Shown here piece by piece: positions 1 to 14,712 of a stretch of DNA of 64,000 nucleotides. This stretch comes from Holacanthus passer (lineage: Eukaryota > Chordata > Actinopteri > Pomacanthidae). Where the stretch lies: NCBI GenBank assembly GCA_025331565.1, contig JAFREQ010000039.1, positions 1,302,001 to 1,366,000 of the forward strand, given 5' to 3'. The position numbers and the translations under genes are program-made. Positions within the stretch are counted from its first letter, which is position 1. Each line of letters opens with the position of its first letter. The notes under the pieces are model-generated. The model had not been told where the DNA came from, did no database searches, and was given only the letters and a program-made list of their open reading frames with translations.

Positions 1-1159
1 CTTGAGTTGATGAGCCAAGCACAAACAAGACTGTCATCTGCATAAAAACGGTTATTAAAAGTGTTGTTGTGTTGTAGTGATGACATTGTTTCAGTAAATT
101 GTAAATAGTAAAGGTGTCAGCACAGGACTTGGTGGTACCCCCATTTATTCAAATGGAGTATTTTTTTTGACCATCAGTACATATTGCCTGTTCTATCTGA
201 CAAATATGCATGGAAGTAGTTTGTTAAAGAAAATGTAGTGGTCAGTAGTATTCAGAGCAATTGTACTATGTTGTGGTCGGAAACCTGACTGCTATGGCTG
301 GAGAGGACAGTTATAGTCTCGATAAATATGACTGGATAGTTGCCTGTCAACCGGAGTTTCAAGGATCTTTGCAAGGGTGGAGACTTTAGATATTGGATGA
401 TAATAGATTAATTGATAGATAATAATTCATGTTATCAGTGGATTCTTTTACTGTGAGACGACCTTAGCTGCCTTTCATACTGCTGGTATCTTACCAGTAA
501 TAGGTATTAGATTGAATATATGGGTAACACAAGAAGAGATAAAAGGAGCACTAAGACTTAGGGGGTAAGGACCTAGATTGTAAAAAGGAAAAAGTGCCCT
601 TTGTGGCAGATGACAGAGCAGGTGGAATCCAAACCAGTAACACATGATTTCCATTAGCAACCAGACCTTTGGAAAAATGTAAAACCTGGAGAGACTTGCA
701 GTGGTGAGTCATACAGTCGACACCTCTATGGTCAGCGCCTGTGCTGAGTCAGCCCAAAAGACTAGCTATATTAGAGTGTCTGATCAGGTGTGGTTTAGGG
801 TTGATTGCATTATGTTGTTGCTTGTTTACAAAAAATGTAAAAGTTAATTAAATACAATCTAAAAAATATTTTAAAAATTGTGCAATTTGACATTCTTATT
901 GAAGTCTGCTCAAAATTTTCAGCTTGGGCTAATGTGGTTACTGTGTGTGTAATTTGGACTCGTTTTGTCAATATTTCTAAAATCTGGTTGTGGTTGTGTT
1001 TGAATATCACATTCACTTTGGTTTTTCCATAACAATCCAGACCATGATATATTATCACCTCCACATTTTTAAACAATATTAAACTATATCAGTGGTCAAT
1101 ATCAAATTTTGATGTCAATCCTAATGTTCAATCAGTTTCTCCCTGTCCTCGCCCCACAG
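1..1159 (+). other. large1: 3' part of the large1 intron upstream of window exon 1
   Basis: Non-coding AT-rich sequence. A pyrimidine-rich run (tttctccctgtcctcgccccacag) ends it as the acceptor of exon 1. The short reading frames here show no recognisable domain. The preceding coding exon, for about 37 residues, is outside the window. Confidence 0.8.
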
Positions 1160-1458
1160 TGAAGCCCCTCCCTCTGTCTCCATTGGAAGCCCAGTCATCA
1201 ACACCAGTGGGTGGAGCCGGCGAGCGGCAGGCCTTAGAGCTGCGAGTCCGGGCAGTGGAGGAAGAGAACCGGGCACTGCGCCGGGAGCTCAGCCGGCCAC
1301 CCAGGAGCCCGTCAGCACGCCTAACTAACCGTGGTCACCGTGGCAACCAAAGCCGAACCCATTCAGAGGAGGGCACTGGCGACAATGAGGGCCAGAAAGC
1401 TGCTGCAGTGGGAAACAGCTCAGACTGTGTGCAGCAGCCAGCAGTGGATAAGTGTGAG
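1160..1458 (+). CDS. large1: large1 exon 1 of the window (stem region, residues 38-136)
   Basis: The exon is bounded by cccacag at 1153-1159 and the donor gtaaga at 1459. It begins with two bases (TG) that finish a codon from the missing upstream exon, then reads K-P-L-P-L-S-P-L-E-A-Q. A charged, Glu/Arg-rich heptad stretch (A-V-E-E-E-N-R-A-L-R-R-E-L) is the stem coiled coil just after the membrane anchor. Two N-glycosylation sequons are visible (N-Q-S and N-S-S), placed like the human N-H-S and N-S-S. It ends with K-C-E in phase 0. This is the least conserved exon, with a fish-specific Ala/Gly/Pro-rich spacer on either side of the coiled coil. The upstream reading frame cannot be checked from this window. 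Confidence 0.93.
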
Positions 1459-4400
1459 GTAAGATATATGTAATGTACATTTGTCATAGCAGTGTTTGGG
1501 GGGAAAAATGCCTGTTTTGGTATAATTACATTGGTAACACACCACTCAAAACCTTTTTTTTTTCATTAATGCAGTACGACCTTGAAGATGCTTTCCAGCA
1601 GCCAGGGTACCATTAGCACATTGTGAGATCATATTATAACTAGGCTTCAGCCTCCTATTAGTATAATCCTCAGCAGTGATGGTGTTGGTTTGGATATGGC
1701 TCACTGTCAGAAGGCTGGATAATTTAAGAGCTTTAACACAGCCATACTATGATCCCCACACTGATCATACCTCACAGCACCACAGCACATCACCTTTTAG
1801 CTCAGTGGGAGTTTGTCTGGTTGACTAGAAGAGCCTATACTTAAAGGTAGTCAGTTATCTTGGTACAGATTCAGGATACTGACTCATGGATTTGCATAGC
1901 ACTTGTCAATACTGACATTAAAATCATTTGTATAAAAATTTGTTCAGAACTTGGGCCTTGGTTTTAGCCATATTAGAAACATGGATCTGGGGAATGCAGT
2001 GTCAGTTGGTTGGTCTGTCACTTTGGCCTAGACTGAAAACTGTTGAATGAACTGTGGCAATCCTCTGACTTTTCCTCTAGCCCAACCGTTATGTAAAAAT
2101 TTACATGTCTAATACTCTGGTTTTTAATGAAATACTTATGTAAGCTAATACAAATCCAATCTAGTCAGCTAAAATATGGTACTATAATGTAAAATAGAAT
2201 ATAAAGTAAAATACAATACTGTGGTAGACAGGTGAGTAGTAGTAAAATATGGGTATGGAGCTGAAAGCCACAGACAGGGATGGGAAGTATTGAGACATTT
2301 ACTGATTTATTGACACTAAGAAAATATAGAATGACACCAGACCTATCCTTTTGATATTGGATTTTATGTAGTTGTCACCTAATTGTGAGTGACTGGGCTG
2401 TTTGTCCAAAAATTTAAGTACTTTTTTTTTTTTCCCCGACATTGCAATATGCTACTTTGATTAATTACTGCAAAATTAATCACCTGCTGAGCTGAATCAT
2501 ACTATGACACATCTCATGGCGTTATTAATGTAGTTACTGGAAAATTGTTTAAACTATCTCTTAAATTTAAATTTAAATTTAATATTATATGTTACAAAAT
2601 GTGACTTGAGCAGTGGTGCGCTTGGTAAATGATACTTGAGCAGGAACAATGATTGCAATAAATATTCCTTTAACTAGTATGTTTTACCAGTGATACACAA
2701 AAACTAGGAATAGACGTATGACATGTGACACTCATTTTGTAAGTAGATGGCACTTAACTAAATTACAGTCAGTGTAGAACCTCACTGTAATATCTTAGAA
2801 CACACCACATTTAGTGTTTGAATGAAAAGACATGAAAAAGGAATATCTTATCTTATCTTAATAAGTGTTCTTTTTACTTAACACTTGAATTCCGAGACAA
2901 ATATGACCTTAAAGCTGTCATATGCCTGATTTACATTCATCAGATATAGAACTGTGTTGCTACTGAATGAAAAAAGTGGGGTGGACGCTGATAAGGTGAC
3001 AACACCATGTACCAAGAGAAATATATAAAAGAATAAAACAGACAAAACTAAATAGATTTGGTAGATTATCGTAAATTCATATTGAACATGTACTAAGAAA
3101 TATTAAGATGCACTTCGTGCGTTGGTTGGAGGAGACAACTTCATGATACATTTCCATATTTCTGTATCACTCAGACTTAGAATGCACCAAGAATAACAGG
3201 AGGTTCAGAACTAGTCTTCCTCCAACACACGCACACTCACACACACACACATCTTGTGCTTTCTCACTGGCAGGTGTGTGATTTGTGTGTAGTGCTCTGA
3301 GAAAGGATATGCCCTCAGATGGTTTCTTATCACCACCTTCTACTTTCCTCCCACATCAGCTGTCATTCACACACTGTTCTCCGCTACAGCCAGGCACTGT
3401 TCAAAAGCCAGCCAACTGCAGGGAAAGCAGAGCACCTGTAGGGTTGGAAGAGGAGAAATCAAGAGACTGTAGCACCCTTCCAGCAGTGGTTGAACATGAC
3501 CCCTTTTCATTTGGAGGGTTTGCCCAGCTGCCCTGACCCCTGCAGGGAGATTACTGTAGACGCTTGAATTGGGGAAAAGAAAATGCACAAGTTTTTACAC
3601 GTCAAGACCAGCGTGGTGTTCACATGCTGTTTAAAATCAGCTAAAGGAGAGGTGACCCTCTATAACCATCAGCTCAGCTAACATCCAAAGGTCATTTATG
3701 GCAAAATCCTTTACTGAGGAGGGAGAGAGACATTTTTTAATAACTCAAAAGACCACATCACAATGTTGCAACAAGAGGGGGGGCCCACTGGTACAAAGCC
3801 CTGCTCTAAACCAGATAGTTTGAAATATAAAAAAGGGTGAACATTAAATGTATTAACTGTCCTTTGTTTAATTTTTTTTAGTAGCTTCTCATTTGTATTA
3901 ATGAATGAGTAAGTCAAGCAGAAATGGATTCTGGACTATTAATATTTTGGAATCATAATAGCTAAACTTTACTGGAGTTGTGCCTGGAGTAAACAATACT
4001 GATGAATTTGTGGCTGCAAGACCATAAGCAGTTGACCTGATATTACAACCTTGATTCCAGAAAGTGGAGACGCTGTGTAAAACCTGTGTAAAACAAAATG
4101 CAATCATTCGCAACAGAACTGTGTTTACCAACAACAGTTTTACAAAGTGTTTCTGAGTCCATGTAGTAATTTCCTTTATACAATCATGTTTTTGACAAAG
4201 TGGTGAACCTCTCTCCATCCTCGCTTGTGAACGACTGAGCCTTTCCAGGATGAACCTTTCATACCCAATCATGATTCTATCACCTGTTACCAATGAACCT
4301 GTTTACCTGTGGAATGATCCAAACAGGTGTTTTTGGATCAGTCCACAACTTTCACAGTCCCTAGTTCCCAACTTGTCTGAAACCTGTTGTTTGCATCGAA

Positions 4401-7400
4401 TTCAGAATACGCAGATATGCTGTCTTTATACAGTTTTTAATTAAATATATGTAAAAGTATTAGCAAATTATTCTGCTTTATTTATGTTTTACACAGTGTC
4501 CCAGCTTTTTGGGAATATAGGTCGTACTGTGGTTGATCAGAATTCTTCTTTTGATAGTTCCACTGTATGATTTGCTATGAACACTGTTCTCTTTGCTGAA
4601 AGTAAACCAGTTCTTTGTGTTTTCTATCTACAAATTGTGTTGTTTTTTTCTTTTTTGTTAATTCTGCTCAGCATATTCAGATGTCAATTTTTTTTCTCCC
4701 CTTTGACATGCAGAATGAATTTCTCTCTTCTGTCTTCTCCAACTTGTTTTTGCAGTAATCCTTCGCTCTAACCCTTCTCTCTCCTCATGACCTCCACAGA
4801 CCATCCACGTGGCTATTGTATGTGCAGGTTACAACGCCAGTCGGGACGTTGTGACACTGGTTAAATCTGTCCTTTTCCACAGGTATGGCAATGCTCTTTT
4901 TTTACTTCTTACCCTCCTTACACTAACCTGGCCTCATTGGGTGGGATCTTTAATATATATTTTAATAATCTTCAGAAGAAGCTGTTTTATCAGCAAATTT
5001 CCCCACTGTGGGACAAATAAAGGTTTATCTTATCTTATCATTGGAGCAGCTTTATTTTGAATTTTGCTTGTGCCCATGCACCATGAACTACATCCTTGGG
5101 ATGTAATCTTGACCTAACTTCAGGCAAGGTTAACCTTGACTTTTGTCTTTGACGGTTCAACATCCAGAAAGTCTTGCTATAACAATATAGACTTAGTAAT
5201 TGAACATGTTTTGGTCTTATCCAAATGATTTCAGCTTGGATTTTAGCAACAATCTCATATCAACTAAATGAAAGATACCTCTTTAGTCTCTGGACTCCTC
5301 TGAACCATTTTCTTATGTAATGGAAGAGTGGCTTTCAAGGCATTATTTTCAGCACGTCAACATAAAATAACAGCAAATGTCAGAGACAGAGCTACTCTGA
5401 GCAAATAAGAAAACCTATTAAATGTGATCAAATAGATCCTGTTAGGCCTGAAGGATTTAAAAGACAGGCCAGAACTACTATAAGTAGACATATGAGTACT
5501 TAACAGTTAAGTAGCATGAATATATCATTCAATGTTGGCTGTGTGCCATTAGTCCTACGTAAACATGAATAATGAATGGTTTATGTAGCGATGGAGTTGG
5601 AGGATACATTAGTAATCAGTCCGTGTGCATTCAATATCACAGCTTCTAACAGAACTACTTCTTAATTAGCTCTGGAGTTGCAGGTGAATTAATCATAAGT
5701 GCAATGATAATTTCATACCGCTAAGAACCTAACGTTAACTTCTGCTAGCAGACACACCTTCAGACAGTCATTTATTTTCTTTTTTTTTTCTTTTTTTATG
5801 ACCAGAGAGACTTAAGCAGCCATTCTGTTGTTTAAATCTGGCTGAAGTAACATAAGATTTCTATCAGGTTAAAAATAGTCTGACAGCACCATGGGGGTTT
5901 ATAGCAAAATCAGAGAGTCCAGTCATTGTTTTTAATGCTTGACTGTGTAAGTGGGTGATAATAAGAATCAGATGCAGTGGGGTCTTTCTTGTAAGTAAAT
6001 ATTTAACTATTTGAAACCAATTGAAGTAATCTGCTTCAAAAATCACACCCCTTTTTTTCACAATCATTAACATTAGACCACCCAAATGTTAAACACACAC
6101 TGATGGAATCAGCTGAGCTTAATCTCTCTGGTGGTATCATCTCATATTTCTCCTAATGAACATCTTCTCAGATATCCACAATATTCACGTAACTGCTTAC
6201 AAATCATAAAAAGATGGATTGTAAAACGAAAAAGAAAAGAAGGATCCATGGCAACTGTGGTTGAGGATATAACCTCATCGAATTCCTTATTTAGTATGGA
6301 AGATTTAAAATACCTAAATTAAAACAAATCAAAGAAAGAAAGAAAGTGAAATACAATACACATTGTGAATAACAAATATAAGTAAATGTAGAATCTGTAG
6401 TCGTGTCCCTCTGGCTGGCTAGCCCACAGGAAACAGCTTTATTGTGAAAAGCTGTCTTTCTGGACCATCAGCTTGTGTCCGAGATGATTAGCTCCACCCA
6501 TTGTCCCACCCCTCAAGGTGTGATTGGACAGTTGATTGCTTTTCGTTTTGGCCTGGACAATGCTCCATCTGACAATGACAATGACAGTGCTATGTATTTA
6601 GTATTGTTAAGTCTATACTGCTCTCTGCTGGACAACACTCAATTTAATATTCCTATTCACTTAGTTTTTTGTGTTGTGAAAATTCATGTCATAATTAAAA
6701 AAAACATTCATTCAGTTATTAAAGACAGAAAACTAATTATCCCTTTAAAGTATTTTTTGTGTAATGTATTTTTTTATGTAAGTTGACACAGTCAGTGCAA
6801 ACATAAAAAGGAAGCACATATGACAATGTGTATTGTATCACTTTATTTCTTTCTTTGATTTATCTTCATTCAGCCATTTTAAATCTTCCATAATCCAGTC
6901 TAACTCCAGTATTTGCCAGTAACAGAATTTACAAATAACTGAAACACAACAATCTGTAATTAGCTTTTGTTGGCTGAAAAGTTTTTAGTGGTAGTCTACT
7001 TAATGTTGCCTTAACTGTAGCTAGAACATACAACATGAGGTTAAAAGTAGATGATATGAAATATTGCTTTGATATGTATCTGAAACATTTTAATACTCCA
7101 ACAGCTACAGTGTGCTGATGATGATGAACACTGGAGGTCCCGATCCTGAACTGTTAAATTCATCAGATTAAAATATTGATACAACATGCATTAATGTTTA
7201 ACTGGGAGATTCTTCCAAAATTGACACCACGCTCATAGGTAAAGCATTTCTCAAGAAGAAGAAGAAGAAGAAGAAGAGTTACATCTTAGTTGTTCTTGAA
7301 TTCAAAAAACACATTATCCTATTTGCAGTTGCAAAGATGTCTTAGACAGTAAGTTTCATTTTCAGCTTCATGAAATAAACATTTAATGAAAAGCTGCTCT

Positions 7401-10400
7401 TTGCATGTAGACAATTGTGAGAAGAGAAAGAATGGTTCAGCTAGCCTCAAAGCTTTACAAATTTGGGCTTTTTGTTACCTGAGCTTTCAGAACTCAACCC
7501 TAATGGTAACTACACACAAAAACTCAAAATATATTAATTCCAAACGGAATTAACAACAAAACGATAAGGTTTTTCTGTAACTCTGCAGTTTCAAAAGATA
7601 GAGTTCCACAAATGCCTCCCTAAAGAATACATCATGCAGCAGGGTAGAGTTTACAGTTCCCACCAAATTCATCTGATGATGAATTGGACAGAAATGGCCT
7701 TTTTTTTTTTTTGTTGAGAACAGGTCATCAGCAGCATGCTAACACCTGCAACCCCTGTTAAATCTGAGGTGACATTTAAATGTTGACACACTGTTGTTTT
7801 GCCCATGATTGATAAATATGTGAGTGGACAGATGCCGGAGAGGTCAGTTTGTTGGACTATCATCTGATAGTGTGGGGCATTCTGCTGAATGACTGAAAGG
7901 ATGGGATTGGACATGGGACATTGATTGTCAAACACCACCTGACCCTGTCATAAACTGACCTGCAGGTTTAATCAAGCAGTCTCTCCACCTGTATGTTTTC
8001 CCCATATGTGTTGACTTGTGATAAAAATATAGAATATTTAATAGATTTCTTTTAGCTGACACATGCCATTGTTACTGTACTATACTGTCATTTCATTTTT
8101 AGCAGCAGTATGTTGTTTAGCCTACACCATAAATCAAACATTTGCCACCAGTTTATCTCTTGCCTCAGTGATGGAGAGCCCGGTAGAATTGTTCTCGCTG
8201 TGTGAATGATGCTGTCCCAGCTGAAAGATGGCCTCTTTCTGCTGTATTCAGTCAGACAGTGGCGCTTCTCATCATTCTGATCTGTCCAGCAGCAGCTGTC
8301 CTGCTGGGATAATCCAAGACCGTCCTCACCAGAAAAACAACAGCAGCAGTCATCTGTTTGAAAGCTTTAAATCATCTATCTGCATCTATGCCTGACAGGT
8401 GACCTCTTGTGTACAGTTATCTTGTACAGATGATAACTATTCTCTTCCAAAAGCAAAAGTGGAGATAGTAGATGATGTTAGATGCAACAGAACCTCTTAT
8501 GGGTGGATGGTTGGGCATACCAAGCATCTGATTTTGACATTGGGAAACACAGTTCATGTCTTATCTCTTATCAACATTACTTTCTTTTAATCATGGTCAC
8601 AGTCTTGAGGTTTTGGTTCCCTGAAGTTAAGGAGATGTGAACTAATAGCTGATGAATCATTTGGATCATTTTGGGAGGCACTGACTGACAACAGTTTGTC
8701 ATTAAGTATTAAATTGAATATGCATTGTTGAGCATGCCATCGTGCTGATAGGGACACCATATCAAATGGTCATATGGGTCGTTTTGGAAGGCAATGACAA
8801 GTGACATTTACTTTCCACAATCCAAGCCATAGAATGGTATGTAAGTTCATGTGAACCGCATCAAACATGCTTGATTACTGCTCTATATTAGGGATGCACC
8901 AATGAGATTCACTGCATTGGTATTACCATAGATATTGACCTTATTAAGCAGATTGGGTATCCATTAAATTTGACTGATCCACATTAAACATGGTTTCTTT
9001 CTCAATGCCATTATATAATTCAGTGTTTCTGCTATCAGCTACATACATTCAGTCAAGGCGGGCTGTCACTTGAATGGCATTGTCACAGCAGAAGCCTCAT
9101 TCTGGGTTCTGAGTTCCGTTTATTTTCTATGGTGACCTAATGTTGGTCTGTAACTCTACTGATGTTACTAGCTCATCCATTCCTGCATGTGCTTCACAGT
9201 AAATGCATTAGGCAGATGTGTTGACATTACTATGCAGAGGTAACCAACACTACCAAAAATTGACTCATTTTCTTAAACAAGATTCAGACATTTTTTGTAT
9301 TTTGTGTTTAGAAGTTACTTTGAGGCATAGATGAGGCATGTCTCAATGGACATGGATGATGAATGATTTACTTATAGTATGATTAACAAAGCACAATTAA
9401 AGAGAATGGCTCAGAAAGGAGGACTGACACCATTTGGGAATCTGAAATTGTACACACTACTAGTAGATCCCTGTTCATGTTACATGTGTCAGACAAGTTG
9501 AGCTTAATGGGGTCTGTATTCAGGTCAGAATTTGGTAAAGACTGAGGTGGATGCATAATAACTACAAAGTCTCATGAGAGGTTGTTATTAGTGCAACAGT
9601 CAGCCCTCTGACTTTGGGTATTGGAATCAGTATTGGGAGAGAAAAAGTTGGTTCAGTGCATCCAAGGTGGAAGTAACCTCCTCTTTACATAAAGGTGAAA
9701 GTTCAGGTTCAAGACAGTCCTTCATTCCTCTCTGAGCATATGGGAGCACAATGAATCTGTTTGTCTACTTTGAAGGTCTTTACCAGAACAAGATATTAAT
9801 ATTGCATTATGAAGATTAGATGATTAGATTAGCACGGGCACCACTCTGATAATCAGGATGTACTTGACATATTTGCTTTCTTATCAGTATAATCCCAAGC
9901 ATTCAGTGAAAGGCTTGTTGCTGTTTGTCCAGGGGATGCGAAGACCATTTCTATTTGCACTGATGCTGCTGACAGCTTGTCTGGATTGTTCCGATACATT
10001 TTGACAGCTTCCAGCCCCCAGTACTTATTGAGCAAGTGCAGCTGACACATTCATTCCCAAAGTCATTCAACACAAGACACCCCAGGGCGCTCACATCCTC
10101 AGCTCAGTGTCACTATCTCTTGACCTGATTTGGAAGTCATGAATACCTATTTTGCACACACACACCCCTCTTCTATGTGTATGAGCTGGTGTAAAGTGCA
10201 GAGTATACAGACTTCTCTTGAGTAGGCTTTGGTCGTCCTGTGTGATGAATCATCTCCTTCACTACACTGTATCTGCTTTATCAGCCTCAGGACTGACTGC
10301 GTACACACATACCCAAACTACAGTATATACTTGAAATTGACTGAACAGTTGAGAGTAGATGGAACTGTAGATTTACGGTTAGAGTTAGAGTTAGAGTTGT

Positions 10401-13400
10401 TCTGAAAATATCATAAGCATATGAAATATTCATTGAGAATATGCTGTTTCCTAAAATTGAAGCAAGAAATGGGAGTAGATTAGATTATGTCTGCGTGGCC
10501 ATCATATGTGGCATCTTAATTTTACAAGTCAAGGTTGGATCTTGTTTATGTTTCATTATTATTACTATGACCTATAAGATACAGGAACTGATAAAAAAAA
10601 TTATTGATAACCACACTTTGAAGAATGTAAATGTTCTTCCACAAGACCCCTTATCTTTTAACAGAAGCTTGAAGCTTGAGTGCTCAGTTGCTTGTCTGAA
10701 CACAAGCAGTTATATAAGAATTTTGCCCAAATAAAATTCATTCTAAAATTGGCAAAATTATGATTTAAATCAGGAGCTGTCTGTTCAAAGTACATGAAAC
10801 TACAAATCTGACCAGGCATATAACGCCAGTTTTTGGTACATGCTGCACCAGAGACAATAAAATACTGGACTTGTGTTATGCCAACACCAAGGAGGCACAC
10901 ACCTCATCACCCCTTCCTCCCCGGGAAGATCAGACCACAACCTGGTTCATCTCCAGCCTGTGTACAAACCTCTGGTACACAGGCAGCCAGCTGTGTCCTA
11001 CACAGTGAAGAGGTGTGGGAGGAATTCTCACAGGGATGACATCAACAGTCTGACTGACTGTATCATGGACTACATAAACTTTTGTGTGGAAAACACTGTA
11101 CCCACCAGGACTGTATGGTGTTTTTCCCAACAATAAACCCTGGATTAATCCGGATATAAAGGCTCTGCTTAAGGAGTAAAACACCAACCTGTCACCTGCA
11201 GAAGTTCTCTGATGACTCTGCAACCGTCGGCCTCATCACAGATGGGGACAACAGGGATTACAGGAACCACCTCCAGATCAACGTGGGGAAAACCAAAGAA
11301 CTGGTGGTTGATTTCCACAGGCGCATTCACTCCCCTCCAACACCATTGAACATCCAGGGAATGGACATTGAGATGGTGACATCTTATAAGTACCTGGGTG
11401 TTCACCTCAACAACAGACTGGACTGTAGTGCAAGGGGCGCTCCTGAAGACCTTCTATCACTCTGTTGTGGCATCAGCTATTTTCTATGGAGTAGTCTGCT
11501 GGGACAGCAACATATCAGCTGCGGACAGGAAAAGACTGGACGAACTGATCAAGAAGGCCAGCTCTGCCCTGGGTTGCCCCCTGGACCCAGTGGAGGTGGT
11601 GGGAGAGAGGAGGATGATGGCTAAGCTGTCATCCATATTGGAGAGTGACTCCCACCCCCTGCAGGACACTTTAACAGCTCTGGAGAGCTCCTACAGCGAT
11701 AGACTGCTTCACCCAAAGCGTGTGAAGGAGCGATGATCACAGGTCTTTCCTTCCTGCAGCTGTCATGCTGTACAACCAGCACTGTTCTCAGTAGACCACA
11801 CTCCTAATTATGTCACTAAACTATTTCTTAGATCATTCTGTGCAATATCTGATTCTGTGCAATATTTTTTTCTGTGCAATAGTTCATTTCATTGCATTTC
11901 ATTTCATTTCAATTCATCCTTTTCTTCCTGACTGTGGTGTATATATTGTTTTCATATTGTTTTCATATTCTCATAGTTTATATTTTGCTTGTTTATTAAT
12001 TGATTTATGCCATCTAGCCTGGTTTGCGTTGTTGGTACTTGTATATTTCTTGTCGATACTTTTATTATAGCTAAAGTGTTAATAATTTCTACTCTAGTTA
12101 AATTGTTGATTCTTGTTTACCCAAGGCAAATTGTTAACACTTTTTTATACTCTCTTGTCTATACTGTTTTTCTACCTACTATTTATCTTGCTGCTGTAAT
12201 ACTGGAACTTTCCCTGTTGTGGGACTAATACAGGCATATCTTATCTTATTTTTTTATGACATTTTTTGAAACTCTGTGTTGTGGACATGTTTGGTACTGC
12301 ACCAAAAGAGTATTAAGGTTTGATACCCAGCCCTAGTCAAAGTCAATTTGCTTGTCATGGAGTTGTATTATGTCACCTGAGGTGTTGGAAGAGCTTTGTC
12401 AATTGAGAAAATTACTCAAATCATATCACACTCCAAGTTTTTGACAGGAGGCTTGTGTTGCAAACTGGCAGCATTAAGTCGGACAGATACAAAGCGCCTC
12501 TTGAAAGTCTTGAAATTTTACCAAAATACATTACGAAATACCTGTATCAGTACTTTTAAAAATGAAAAGACTGACACCATTCTATGGTCTTGTTATTGTC
12601 AAGAAATCCCATGAAAAGATTCAAACCAACAATGTGTTAGTCCATCTTTCAGTACTTTCAGACTTCCCTGCCTTGTCTGTCAGCTCCAAGCCCATTGGTT
12701 CCTCCTGAAGATGTACATCTAAAACACTGTACATTAAAAACTACACACAAATGCATATATAGGTGGTTACTGTAGTGTTTGGCAAATGTTGCTCATACAA
12801 CAGGAAATAGTGTGCGTGCATGTGTGCGTGCGAGTAAAGCCCTATGGCACAGAAGAATAAGAAACTGTATATCAGGCTGTCTGGGAAAAGATTGGCCCTT
12901 TTATTGTAGTTGTGGTAAACAAAAACAACCTCTCAGTGTGAACTTGTTGAAGTTTAGTAAAATAGAAGCTGGATGTTGCTGTGAAGTAGCATAGAACTTA
13001 TTCAAGTATGGCTATGTGTGTTTGTGTGTGTGTCCACAGGCGGAACCCACTACATTTCCATTTCATCACAGACTCGATTGCTCAGCAGATCCTGTCCTCT
13101 CTGTTCCATACCTGGATGGTTCCTGCCGTCAGGGTCGACTTCTATGACGCAGATGAGCTGAAGGTGAAGTACACCACTCCTCACTAACTCCTAGCTTGCC
13201 TTAGAAATACTCAGAGCCATATTCAACTGCACTTACTATCCTATCGTGCTTAATGATTTGACTGCCACCTTCTTTAATTCTGTGGAGAGGCTCCAAGCTC
13301 TGTAAACTGTCTTTAAGGATGCTGTTATAAAAAACAACTTTTAAAATTCAGTCAGTTTAACAGCAAATGATCCCAACCCTGCTTTGGTGTGGTGTTTCAG

Positions 13401-14646
13401 TCTGAGGTGTCATGGATCCCCAACAAACATTACTCTGGAATCTATGGCCTAATGAAGCTTGTGCTCACTAAGACACTGCCGTCCAACCTGCAGAGAGTCA
13501 TCGTCCTGGACACAGACATCACGTTTGCCACTGACATCGCTGAATTGTGGGCTGTCTTCCACAAATTCAAAGGTAACAAAGTTCCTATTTTCAGACTTTG
13601 TGCATCTTCACTGTATGTACATAGTAAACATTAATATTTTGCCAAGGGGTTGACCAGTATGGCTAGTAGTAATTTAATACAAGCAAATTACAGTTTTCAC
13701 TGTTTACCATTATACTTTAGTTTTGTCTCATGTAAAACTTTCAAAACAGCATGTGGATCTTTGAAAAATGTCATGTGTCCAGCCTTTTTTATTGTATATT
13801 ATATTTTACGCACTAACCAGTGATTCCATTTATTGCAAATATGAACAATCAAATATTCAATATTACTCTTAGTTGCAGCCCTGTAGTTTTGAATGATTTC
13901 CCCCATCATAACTCAGTGACAGCAGTACAGAGTCAGAGTATAACAGAGTATAACCCCTCACATTTCCCATCGTAACTCACTATGTCGGATTGATCAAAAT
14001 TCAACCTTGAACATGCTTATTTGAAAATGTGACCTCACTGAGCCATGTTATGTGTATTTTGATGAACTGCAGTTTCTTTTTCTTTTATAATGAAATCAGA
14101 ACCTTTTTACAGTTACTCTGAAGACAAATATTAAGAATCAAATGAAAAGAAAAGTCAGTGTTTATAATCCATGCCCAGATGAGATGTGAAGTGTCAATGA
14201 GTTATGGGGTGTAATAGAGTGTAGTTGTGAGAGAGATGTAAACTATGTTGAGTCATTTCATGTTTTTGCGGTATTGATGTGATGAATGAACATGATTCAC
14301 ACCTGCGCACCGTCACGATTATACAATTGTTACACAACTAGTCTTTGTTACACTATGAATGCCTTCCATCTCACCCCTCTCTATTACAGCCACTTTTTCA
14401 CTCTGCCTTGGCTACAATACAATTCTACAATTCTACAATTCTACAGTTTCATTTAGCAGACGCTTTTATCCAAAGCGATGTATATTCACGTGCCGATGGA
14501 AGCAGCCATTGGGGGCAGAATCTGGGGTTCAGAATCTTGCCCAAGGACACTTTGACACATAGACTGCAGGGGCAATGCAGGAATCGAACTACCAACCTTC
14601 AGATTGGTGGGCAACTGCTCTACCTCCTGAGCTACAGCCACCCACA

Positions 14647-14712
<66 letters not shown>

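Larger units (their letters stand above)
4883..13039 (+). other. large1: large1 intron between exons 2 and 3
   Basis: 8.2 kb. It contains an L2 tail (about 4930-5040), an inverted repeat (6295-6892), an (AAG)n run (7253-7276), a poly-T (about 7700), a possible hAT relic (8889-9665) and an L2 copy (10838-12250). In the remaining stretches (5041-6294, 6893-8888, 9666-10837, 12251-13039) I see AT-rich intronic sequence with no recognised gene or element. Confidence 0.75.

Noticed and set aside
2844..2862. TATCTT repeats as an L2 LINE insertion
   Set aside because: The conserved ccactgtggga 3' motif is absent, so simple repeat is an equally good explanation.
12255..12350. Possible right end of another hAT element (gatacccagccctagtc)
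   Set aside because: No partner left terminus or target duplication could be found.
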